From IMG/VR virus record IMGVR_UViG_3300041412_000016, positions 1 through 40,056 of that record: a DNA stretch of 40,056 bases; one strand, given 5' to 3'. Position 1 is the stretch's first letter, and each line of letters starts with the position of its first letter. Origin of the DNA: a virus. The position numbers and the translations under genes were made by a program. Positions 22,802 through 30,119 of this stretch are shown here, piece after piece. Under the pieces are notes generated by a model that was given only the letters and a program-made list of their open reading frames with translations, did no database searches and was not told the origin of the DNA.

Positions 22802-24094
22802 ATGGCTGGTTTCTCTTGGGGTGGTATGGCGGCGGCTATACCTGGGGGCTACCTGGAAGCTCAGAAGCAACAGCAGCAGATGGCCGACGAGATGATGCGG
22901 CGCAAGCTGATGCAGCAGCAGTTTGCCACGACCCAGCGGCAAGCTCCCCTGCAAGATCAGCTTCTCCGCGCGCAAGTCCAGCATATGCAGCGGCCGGACA
23001 TCAATGCTCAGCGCTTCGCACAGGAGAACCAAGCGGCGCAGTATGGACTCGGCTTCATGGGCACTCCCGGTGCGCAGCCGATGCCTCAACCCCCACAAGG
23101 CGGGGTGCCCCAGGCGTTCCAAGGTGCGCAGCCGATGCCGGGGGTAAGCGCTGGCCAGCCTCAAGGTATGCCCCAGGGCCAGCCGGGCATGCAGCCCAAT
23201 CCGTTTGCACAAGCTCCTCAAGGCCAGCCACAGGGACAACCTCAGGGCATGCCTCAAGGCCAGCCACAGGGACAACCTCAGGGTATGCCTCAAGGTCAGC
23301 CTCAGGCGACGGACCCGTTGGCCGCTCAGGAACAGCAAGCTATGAACGCGCTGCGCCAGCGTGTACAGCAAGAGCTACCCTCGATCCCGCCGCAACAGCG
23401 GGCGGCTTACGCCATGGCGGTGCAGCAGGCGCAGCAGCAGATTCAGTCGCAGGCAAATGAAGCTCGTAAGATGGCTATGGAGCAGCTTAGCCAACGTAAG
23501 CAGCAGTCATTAGAGAGTTGGCGAGATCAAATGCGAACCCAGAAACAGGGTGCCGAAGGACGTAAGATGGCTATGGAGCAGTCATTAGAGAGTCGGCGGG
23601 GCCAAATGCTAACTCAGAAACAAGAGGCTGCTACGGCTGCCGAAGCTCATAAGATGGCTATGGAGCAGCTTAGCCAACGTAAGCAGCAGTCATTAGAGAG
23701 TTGGCGGGGCCTAATGCTAACTCAGAAACAGGGTGCTGCTACGGCTGCCGAAGAACGTTCTGAGCGCTCTAGTTTAACCTCTCAGCGCGATACAGATATG
23801 CGAGGATTAGACCAAGCCCGTGCTAGCGGCATGATCTCCGATGAAGTCTATCAGGCGGGTAAAGCGCAGATAGAGCAGAAATACAGTGCTGTTGCTCCTA
23901 AAGAAGCTATGAAAACTCCAGGCATGGCAATACCCGATAAGGTTTACAACAGACTTGTAGATGCAGCTAAGACCCAGTTCGGGGAAGAAGCCGATCCTGC
24001 AAAGGTAGTTGGTAAAACTATCCAGGATACTGATGGGCAGCAATACAAAATAGTTGAGCACGAGGGAAAGCTTGACTTTGAGCCGGTGGAGTAA
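22802..24094 (+). CDS. Gln/Pro-rich internal virion protein with repeats
   Basis: The 430-residue protein has four parts: a Gln/Met helix (about residues 15-85); a Pro-Gln-Gly-rich tract (about 95-175) with an exact 36-base tandem repeat; a long helix (about 180-330) containing repeats of Lys-Met-Ala-Met-Glu-Gln and Leu-Glu-Ser-Trp/Arg-Arg; and a C-terminal globular part (about 345-430). This resembles inner-core/ejection proteins. The repeats are so recent that the DNA copies are nearly identical. It overlaps the 1149-residue gene by one base. AAGGAG precedes the ATG. The GC-rich tract at about 22,850-23,450 stands out from the neighbours. Confidence 0.65.
   Translation: MAGFSWGGMAAAIPGGYLEAQKQQQQMADEMMRRKLMQQQFATTQRQAPLQDQLLRAQVQHMQRPDINAQRFAQENQAAQYGLGFMGTPGAQPMPQPPQGGVPQAFQGAQPMPGVSAGQPQGMPQGQPGMQPNPFAQAPQGQPQGQPQGMPQGQPQGQPQGMPQGQPQATDPLAAQEQQAMNALRQRVQQELPSIPPQQRAAYAMAVQQAQQQIQSQANEARKMAMEQLSQRKQQSLESWRDQMRTQKQGAEGRKMAMEQSLESRRGQMLTQKQEAATAAEAHKMAMEQLSQRKQQSLESWRGLMLTQKQGAATAAEERSERSSLTSQRDTDMRGLDQARASGMISDEVYQAGKAQIEQKYSAVAPKEAMKTPGMAIPDKVYNRLVDAAKTQFGEEADPAKVVGKTIQDTDGQQYKIVEHEGKLDFEPVE
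23216..23300 (+). repeat. 36-bp tandem repeat encoding a Pro-Gln-Gly tract
   Basis: Two consecutive identical 36-base units (23216-23251 and 23252-23287, the second with a C/T change in its last codons) are followed by a partial third. Each encodes a 12-residue PQGQPQGQPQGM unit inside the virion protein at 22802. Such repeats expand or shrink by slippage. Confidence 0.85.
23468..23706 (+). repeat. Near-identical 56-bp direct repeats, 183 bp apart
   Basis: The 56 bases at 23468-23523 recur at 23651-23706 in the same frame (183 bases = 61 codons apart), with a shortened variant between them around 23569-23600. They encode repeated Lys-Met-Ala-Met-Glu-Gln helices and mark a recent internal duplication. 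Confidence 0.85.
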
Positions 24095-27000
24095 TGGCGC
24101 TTGAGTTTGTCAGGGATACGGATACCACAACTGTTAGTAAAACGGATAAGTACAAACCTGTCCAATATATAGAGCCCAAGAAAGTTATTAAGGCTGGTGC
24201 GGAAGGGCAGCCTCCTACTCTAGGCATGGCTACCCGCGCGCCCCTCCAGTTCGCTCCTTCCGGAGAGAAGATCACTCCTACTGCTAAAGGCTGGCTTAAT
24301 GAGAACGTAGCCCGGCCCGCTGCGGGCACCGTGCTAGGCTTGGACCCTCTCTCGCAAATGACGGGGGGCCAGTACAATCTTGGGGGTGCCGTCGATCCCC
24401 TTGCCCATTTCCTTAGCTACTACAAGTCGCAATTGACCGGCGCTCCAGTACAGGGTCCGCAAGCCGTATCTCAAGGCGAGCGAGCCCTGCAAGCCGAGAC
24501 GCCACCTTGGGTCCAGGCGGGCATGGAAGCCTACATGGGGGGCCATCCTTATGGGCTCGGGCATCAGTTCCAAGGCGCGCAGCCGATGCCGCGCATGGCC
24601 CCCGAACCCCCCTCGCGCTTCAAGAATGCCACGCCAGAGGTGGTAAAAGCGGCCACTACGGCGGAGATGGACCGGCTAGAGCGCACCGCGCCGCCGCCAG
24701 CTCAACGTCAGGCTACACCTGAGCAACGCCAGCGCCTCGAAACGATCATGACGCGGCAGGCGGAGTCTCAAGCCCTGGGCCGGGGCGCGGGTAGGGAAGT
24801 CACGAACCCGGCTCGCGAGGCACAGCGTCTTGCGGACACCGCAGCGCGCGAGCGCAACCGCGCCATGCGCGAAGCGAGGAAGGGCGGCACTTACACGCGG
24901 ACGAAGGAAGCGGCAGCTCAGGAGGCCAGAACGCTCTTAGGTCCGAGCCCTGGCACGTTCGAGGAGCGCGCGGCAAGCGCCGTTGCAGACACACTTCCGC
25001 CTGAGCAAGGCATGCGCGTGGCTGCCAAGCTCCCCAAGCAGGAGCGCATGGGACCGGAACTGACAGTTGGCCGTCAGCCGCGCGAGGCCCGCCATCATCG
25101 CGAGTTCCAGTCTCTCTTCACCGAACGCTACCCTACCGCAGCGCGAGGGATGCCGGGAGCGCCTGAGGCTGGCGCGCGCAAGCCAGGCAAGATAATTACG
25201 CGCGGCTCAATCGGCCCCAAGCAGCCTAAGCCTCCTGCGCCGTTGACGAAGGGTCCGGCCCGGTCTTCGGGCATGCAGCCTGTAGCAGGTCCGCGAGGTG
25301 GAAAAGTTGGCCTGCGCGACCCCGCCCGCGCGCTTAGAGGCGCACGCGTCCCCTCTAGCAACCCGCTTAAGGAGACGTGGCATAGCGTCCAAGCGTATCT
25401 ATCGCCCTCTACGGCTTCGGAGGGTGCCCGTGGCGCGCATCAGATTGTTCGCTCTTCCCTTGGTGAAAATCGGCGCACTTTCATCCAAGAGGCTACTAGG
25501 CTAGATGCCTATCGCAAGGAGATTAATGCTCTTGACCCTGTAGCTAAGAGAGCCGTCCGTGATTATATTCAGGGTTATCAGGACGTAGTTCCTGCGCTTA
25601 ACATGCTCAAGGCGTCTTGGTTGCCATTTGTTAAGGCGCTCAAGGATGCGAATGAGGGTATAGCTAAGAAGTTTCAGAAACTGTCTGCTTTTGAGAAGAA
25701 GGAATTTGAGGAAAATTACCTTTCCCAATACTGGCAGGAGTCTATGCGTGATCGTAAGCGGATGTCTGCTAGGGGTCACTTCATGGAGAAGAAATATGAG
25801 ACATATCGGCACGGTGAAGCGGCTGGGTTGCATCCTAAGTTCGACGATCCCATAGAGATACAGTTTCAGTATATGAAGGATGTCTATAATTTCCTCGCTA
25901 AGGAAGACTCCTTAGAGGAAATGTTGCGCCTGGATTATGCTAAGAAACTAGGCAAATTTGAGCGTGAGCCTATAGGCACTACGCTTCTTAAGCATGTTGG
26001 CAGGCGTCGAATTTATGCGGCGGATGATGTAGCCCGCGTTTGGGAGAACTCATGGGGGCCAGGTATCCGTGAGCATACCGATATGGGTAAGCTCTATATG
26101 GGTGTAGTGCAGGCGCTTAATGCTAGCACTGGCTTCGTTCTTGGTCTTAGTGGCTATCATGCACTTAATATCGTTCATGGCGCGATAGAGATGGGCGTGC
26201 AGGGTGCTATAAAAGCAGCAAGCGAGGGTAAACCTTGGACAGCGGCTAAGAAACTGGCAGTCGCTCCCGCTGCACCCTATGCTCTTTTCCGTAAAGGTTC
26301 TGCGCTGCATGATGTGTTCACAGCTAGAACTATTCCTACTATTCCGGGTATAGGAAATATTGCGGACTTGCTCGCTCAGTCTAACATGACTGTGGCTGAG
26401 TTCGAGCCGATCTATCGCGCCTCCGGGCAGGTGAACTGGGTTGAAGCCTATAAGCGTGGGGTATTGGGTAAAGAGCTTAAAGAGGGGATTAAGGGCGCAA
26501 TAGGTGTAGACCCTAACCGTAATCCTCTAGGTTCTACTTATAGCTTGGTAGCCCGTACCCTCGACTCAACTATGCACCCCTTATTCGCCTATTTCATACC
26601 CAGAGTTAAAGCGGGTGCGTTCTTTGAGAAGATGAATAGCTTCATAGAGAGCAATCCGGGAGCTATCAGAGAGGAGCAAGTAAGAGAAGCGCAGAGGATA
26701 GCGGACTCTATTGAGAACGTAGAAGGTTTGCTGACGCAGCAGAACGTCATGGTGGCCCCGCTTCTCAAGCAAACTGCTAACCTTCTTATGATGGCCCCAG
26801 GCTGGACCTTCGGTGCTTTGCGGGCTTATGGGCAGGGTGCCATAGATATAGCTCAGTATACACATAAAGCCGCCACAGGCAAGTATGAGCCGCTAACTCA
26901 GAACGCGGCCTATGTTCTCTCGGCTGCTGTTACCATGGGTGCCCTAAGCGCCGTTGCACAGATGTATATGTGCGGGGAGCCTCCTAGCAGTCCGCTTGAC

Positions 27001-27543
27001 TTAATCGCCCCCCGCACAGGTGGTAAGAACCCCGATGGTTCTCCCGAGCGGCTTTTGATGCCAGGTAACTTTAAAGACTTGCTAGGCTACTATCACGATC
27101 CAGTTGGCGAGTTAGCTAACAAAGTCCGTCCCCCTTGGAAGGCTGCTAAAGAGGTGGTTATTGAGAATAAGGACTGGGCTAATCACCCTATCCGTAATAC
27201 TAACGATCCCCTTTCTAAGCAAATAGGGCAAGCTGCTAGCCATATCATTAAAACGATAGGTGAGCCGATAGCAATTCAACAAATCGGTTCAGCTACGCAA
27301 GGAAGCGCGATCCCGAGCGGGGCTCGCTGGATGGGCGTGCGGCCGGTAGGCGGCTGGCTTGCGAACGCGGAGCGTACAGGGCGCTTGGAAAAGCGCGCTG
27401 CCACAAAGGAGTGGCAGAAAAAGCTACGGTTCGAGCGCCGCCAAGAGAATCGTAAGGTGCCCGTGACAAAGCCCTTAGCTTTTGCTAGACCGGGAAGTGC
27501 GCAAACGCCCCGGCAACCCTTGCGGTTTGAGTACCGCCAATAA
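24094..27543 (+). CDS. Large internal virion / DNA-ejection-type protein
   Basis: At 1149 residues this is the largest protein of the window and the last of the virion block. The first about 430 residues are Arg/Ala/Pro/Gln-rich, basic and probably disordered or helical. From about 440 on, the sequence is a compact helical protein with amphipathic or hydrophobic stretches (STGFVLGLSGYHALNIVHGA around 675-694 and AYVLSAAVTMGALSAVAQMY around 946-965). Large proteins of this kind in short-tailed phages leave the head with the DNA and bridge the cell envelope. I see no lytic transglycosylase or protease motif. The DNA of the N-terminal part (about 24,450-25,450) is markedly more GC-rich than the rest, hinting at a chimeric origin. 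The ATG overlaps the previous stop. Confidence 0.65.
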   Translation: MALEFVRDTDTTTVSKTDKYKPVQYIEPKKVIKAGAEGQPPTLGMATRAPLQFAPSGEKITPTAKGWLNENVARPAAGTVLGLDPLSQMTGGQYNLGGAVDPLAHFLSYYKSQLTGAPVQGPQAVSQGERALQAETPPWVQAGMEAYMGGHPYGLGHQFQGAQPMPRMAPEPPSRFKNATPEVVKAATTAEMDRLERTAPPPAQRQATPEQRQRLETIMTRQAESQALGRGAGREVTNPAREAQRLADTAARERNRAMREARKGGTYTRTKEAAAQEARTLLGPSPGTFEERAASAVADTLPPEQGMRVAAKLPKQERMGPELTVGRQPREARHHREFQSLFTERYPTAARGMPGAPEAGARKPGKIITRGSIGPKQPKPPAPLTKGPARSSGMQPVAGPRGGKVGLRDPARALRGARVPSSNPLKETWHSVQAYLSPSTASEGARGAHQIVRSSLGENRRTFIQEATRLDAYRKEINALDPVAKRAVRDYIQGYQDVVPALNMLKASWLPFVKALKDANEGIAKKFQKLSAFEKKEFEENYLSQYWQESMRDRKRMSARGHFMEKKYETYRHGEAAGLHPKFDDPIEIQFQYMKDVYNFLAKEDSLEEMLRLDYAKKLGKFEREPIGTTLLKHVGRRRIYAADDVARVWENSWGPGIREHTDMGKLYMGVVQALNASTGFVLGLSGYHALNIVHGAIEMGVQGAIKAASEGKPWTAAKKLAVAPAAPYALFRKGSALHDVFTARTIPTIPGIGNIADLLAQSNMTVAEFEPIYRASGQVNWVEAYKRGVLGKELKEGIKGAIGVDPNRNPLGSTYSLVARTLDSTMHPLFAYFIPRVKAGAFFEKMNSFIESNPGAIREEQVREAQRIADSIENVEGLLTQQNVMVAPLLKQTANLLMMAPGWTFGALRAYGQGAIDIAQYTHKAATGKYEPLTQNAAYVLSAAVTMGALSAVAQMYMCGEPPSSPLDLIAPRTGGKNPDGSPERLLMPGNFKDLLGYYHDPVGELANKVRPPWKAAKEVVIENKDWANHPIRNTNDPLSKQIGQAASHIIKTIGEPIAIQQIGSATQGSAIPSGARWMGVRPVGGWLANAERTGRLEKRAATKEWQKKLRFERRQENRKVPVTKPLAFARPGSAQTPRQPLRFEYRQ

Positions 27544-27554
27544 AGGAGTAAGTT

Positions 27555-27770
27555 ATGTCTGCAACTTGTACAGTCACTATCGCGGCCACGACGACAACCT
27601 CAGGCATCACCGATGCGTACTTCACCGACGCCTCGCTTGTCTCGCGCATCGTAGAGGACGTGGCTAACTACATCAACGTGGCGAATACCCCCGTTAGTGC
27701 GGGTACAACGATCAAGGTCAACATTAACAACATTGACTACTCTATTGTCTACACGGTCGCCAATACGTGA
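27555..27770 (+). CDS. Small Thr/Val-rich hypothetical protein
   Basis: The 71-residue product starts at ATG 27555 with AAGGAG upstream. It alternates Thr, Ala, Val, Ile and Asn in a beta pattern (CTVTIAATTTT, then TIKVNINNIDYSIVYTV). It has no signal peptide. It follows the internal virion gene by 11 bases and could be a small decoration or minor virion protein, similar in style to the protein at 2399. No family recognised. Confidence 0.6.
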   Translation: MSATCTVTIAATTTTSGITDAYFTDASLVSRIVEDVANYINVANTPVSAGTTIKVNINNIDYSIVYTVANT

Positions 27771-27814
27771 AGCTAAGAAGAAATGGGCTTAATCATTTGT
27801 TAATCGAGGTGTGG

Positions 27815-27841
27815 TACCCCCTAGCTAACAACTAGGGGGTA
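27815..27841 (+). promoter_or_regulatory. Perfect hairpin covering the ribosome binding site of the HNH gene
   Basis: TACCCCCTAG (27815-27824) pairs perfectly with CTAGGGGGTA (27832-27841) over a 7-base loop. The 3' arm contains the only Shine-Dalgarno-like sequence (AGGGGG), 9 bases before the ATG at 27849. The stem should hide it and lower translation of the endonuclease. With no T-run it is not a classical terminator, though it also follows the end of the virion block. Confidence 0.6.
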
Positions 27842-27848
27842 GCAACAA

Positions 27849-28349
27849 ATGGAACTTACTATAGATCGGTTAAAAGAAGTGCTTAAGTATGACCCGGTAA
27901 GTGGTAAGCTTTTCTGGGCGAAGAAAATTAGCGTGAAGGTAGTAGTTGGTGCTGAAGCTGGGAATGCCTATAAAGGTACTGGTAAAAGTTTATACTTACG
28001 AGTGGGCATATTTGGCAAGAGCTACGGAGCACATAACTTAGCTTGGGCGATATATTATGGTACTTGGCCAGAGGGTGAGCTAGACCATAAGGACTTAGAT
28101 GGACTTAATAATGCTATTGATAATTTACGAGACGGAACCCACCAAAATAATGCGTGCAACATTGGTATCCAGGCTAACAACACTACTGGATTCAAGGGTG
28201 TATCTAAGAAAAAAGGAAAATACAGAGCCTATATAAATAAATCTGGTAAGCAGTATCATTTAGGAACATATGCTACTCCAGAAGAGGCTCATGTAGTTTA
28301 TTGCTTAGCAGCTAAAGAGCTGCATGGGGAGTTTGCTCGTGTCGCTTAA
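27849..28349 (+). CDS. HNH-AP2 homing endonuclease (free-standing)
   Basis: This 166-residue protein has an HNH_3 nuclease (about residues 55-98, HNLAWAIYYGTWPEGELDHKD, then LNNAIDNLRDGTHQNN) followed by an AP2-type DNA-binding domain (about 110-158, TTGFKGVSKKKGKYRAYI, then HLGTYATPEEAHVVY). The C-terminus LHGEFARVA is also the end of the leftward HNH gene at 34,826, so the two are related copies. It cuts recipient DNA lacking the gene. The 3' end overlaps the PurD-like gene by 11 bases and provides its GGGGAG site. The upstream hairpin may repress it. Confidence 0.88.
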   Translation: MELTIDRLKEVLKYDPVSGKLFWAKKISVKVVVGAEAGNAYKGTGKSLYLRVGIFGKSYGAHNLAWAIYYGTWPEGELDHKDLDGLNNAIDNLRDGTHQNNACNIGIQANNTTGFKGVSKKKGKYRAYINKSGKQYHLGTYATPEEAHVVYCLAAKELHGEFARVA

Positions 28350-29628
28350 ATTCGTGTTGCTCGATCCTGATGGACTGGCTTTAGATGTAGCATTATTAGC
28401 GCAGAGTCAAGGTGCTAACGTTGTTCATTTTATTAAGGATACTTCTCACACTAGGACTATAGGGGACAACGTAGTTAAGCGGGTTCGTGGAAACCTAGAT
28501 CGCGCTATCAAAGATGCAGACGTTGTTTTTATTGCTGACAACGCTAACCTCATGCACACCTTCGACAAACTTAGGGAGCTAACGCCTAAGTCTACTGTCT
28601 GGATAGGTCCAACTAAGGAACACGCGAGGTGGGAAAGTGACCGTCAGTACGGCCAAGATTTGCTTGCTCGTTATGCTATTCCTGTGGCCCCCTACAAAGT
28701 CTTCTCCGACTACGGCCAAGCCATCGCCTACGTGCAAAAGCGAGACACACGTCTTGTGTCCAAACCATTCGGTAACGATCAAGACGACAAATCACTGACT
28801 TACGTTGCCAAGTCACCCGAAGACATGGTATACATGCTTCAACGCTGGAAGAAGCTTGGTAAGCTTAAGCAGCAGTTTATGCTACAAGACTTCATAGAGG
28901 GGATAGAATTCGGTGCAGAAGGCTGGTTCGACGGTGAGGGATGGAGTGGACCTTTCCATGAGTCCTTTGAGCATAAGAAGTTCCTGGCTGGCGATATCGG
29001 CCCTGCTACAGGGGAGATGGGAACGATTAATGCCGCTTTTAGATCGTCACCCTTCGCTGATAGTGTTCTCACTCCTCTTACTGAGCACTTACGCAGTCAC
29101 AGGTATTGTGGCTTTATTAACCTCAACTGTATTGTAGCTAACAATGGCAAAGTGTACCCGCTTGAGTTCACTTGCCGTCCGGGATGGCCGTGCTTTCAAC
29201 TCCAAGTCTCCATTAACAAAGGAGACTTCGTTGAAAATCTCTATCACCATCGCGCTCCTACTTTTAAGCCCAACGTTGTTACTTGCGGTGTTGTACTTGC
29301 TATTCCAGACTTTCCTTATTCTCATCTAACGGGTAAGGAAGTCAACGGGATACCCGTCTTTGGGTTTTCCGAGGACAACCTTCACCACCACCCCTACCAG
29401 ATGAAGAAGACAAGAGAGGGCGAGTGGGTGACGGCCGGGGACAACGTGTGCTGCATCACCGGCCACGGGGCGACGATCAAAGAGGCATCCGATAATGCCT
29501 ATGCGAACGTCAAGGAAATCCACATCCCCAATTCTATGATGTTCAGGAATGATGTTGGATTTTGCCTTAAGAAGAAACTCCCTAAGCTCCAAAGGCACGG
29601 GTATGGGTTGCAATTTCGCTATAAGTAG
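28339..29628 (+). CDS. PurD-like ATP-grasp ligase
   Basis: I chose GTG 28339 because GGGGAG lies 7 bases upstream; an ATG at 28324 would overlap the HNH gene more. The 429-residue product follows the phosphoribosylamine-glycine ligase (PurD) plan: WIGPTKEHARWESDRQYGQDLLARYAIP (about residues 88-115), an ATP-grasp core with LQDFIEGIEFGAEGWFDG (about 182-199), HKKFLAGDIGPATGEMG (about 212-228) and VYPLEFTCRPG (about 272-282). Bacterial PurD has EFNxR there; here Asn is Thr, at a metal-binding place. PurD joins glycine to phosphoribosylamine in purine synthesis. No other purine gene is present, so a changed substrate (a base, nucleotide or DNA modification) is possible. Confidence 0.75.
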   Translation: MSLKFVLLDPDGLALDVALLAQSQGANVVHFIKDTSHTRTIGDNVVKRVRGNLDRAIKDADVVFIADNANLMHTFDKLRELTPKSTVWIGPTKEHARWESDRQYGQDLLARYAIPVAPYKVFSDYGQAIAYVQKRDTRLVSKPFGNDQDDKSLTYVAKSPEDMVYMLQRWKKLGKLKQQFMLQDFIEGIEFGAEGWFDGEGWSGPFHESFEHKKFLAGDIGPATGEMGTINAAFRSSPFADSVLTPLTEHLRSHRYCGFINLNCIVANNGKVYPLEFTCRPGWPCFQLQVSINKGDFVENLYHHRAPTFKPNVVTCGVVLAIPDFPYSHLTGKEVNGIPVFGFSEDNLHHHPYQMKKTREGEWVTAGDNVCCITGHGATIKEASDNAYANVKEIHIPNSMMFRNDVGFCLKKKLPKLQRHGYGLQFRYK

Positions 29629-29655
29629 GCTATATACTCCCTAAGGAGTAAAGCC

Positions 29656-30108
29656 ATGTGCACCGTTCAACCTTTAGATATCATCGACCTGGAAGCCCTA
29701 GAGGCCGCTGAGGGCACCTGTCCCTGTTGCGGGGGTGCCCGCAAGGCTGCCAAGCCTTCTGCCCAATATCTCGCGGCTACCGTAGGCGACGTGCTCGAGC
29801 GGGACAAGGAAGCGCGATTCTCGCGGGTGCAGCTCGAATGCTTCCGGCAGGTAGAGCAGATTATTTCCTTGCCTGCTAAGTTCTGCGGGACCATCTGGGC
29901 TAAGGAGCAATCGAGGTGGCGCGAGCTGTTCATGCTTCAGGACTTCAAGCGCGATGAAATCTCCTATACCGCCAAGAAGGCGAAGGAGGTCCAAAGGGAC
30001 CACCTTGCCGCGTTGCGTGCAATCCGCGCGGAGCAACCTCATTTATACCGCTTGAGAGACGCGAGGGAAGCGGAATACAAAGCAACTCTGGAGCTTAAAG
30101 CTACTTAA
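29656..30108 (+). CDS. Hypothetical protein with CPCCGG zinc-binding-like motif
   Basis: The 150-residue product begins at ATG 29656 with AAGGAG upstream. After about 20 residues it has CPCCGG (about 22-27), a rubredoxin/zinc-knuckle-like Cys motif without a second obvious Cys pair. A charged helical body with many Glu, Arg and Lys follows. No family recognised. It is the last rightward gene and faces the primase-helicase gene end to end, with 11 bases between the stops. No terminator is visible in this gap. Confidence 0.6.
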   Translation: MCTVQPLDIIDLEALEAAEGTCPCCGGARKAAKPSAQYLAATVGDVLERDKEARFSRVQLECFRQVEQIISLPAKFCGTIWAKEQSRWRELFMLQDFKRDEISYTAKKAKEVQRDHLAALRAIRAEQPHLYRLRDAREAEYKATLELKAT

Positions 30109-30119
30109 TCCTGGCAAAC

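Noticed and set aside
24600-25400. Separate reverse-strand genes in the GC-rich part of the large virion gene
   Set aside because: They are shadows of the Arg/Ala/Pro-rich frame in high-GC DNA, have no ribosome binding sites and resemble nothing.
27815-27841. Classical rho-independent terminator after the virion block
   Set aside because: The stem is perfect, but the bases after it are AGCAACAAATGG with no T-run, and the 3' arm is the only ribosome binding site of the next gene.
28339-29628. PurZ-type enzyme for 2-aminoadenine DNA
   Set aside because: PurZ is a PurA homologue. This protein has the ATP-grasp motifs of PurD, so it is not that enzyme.
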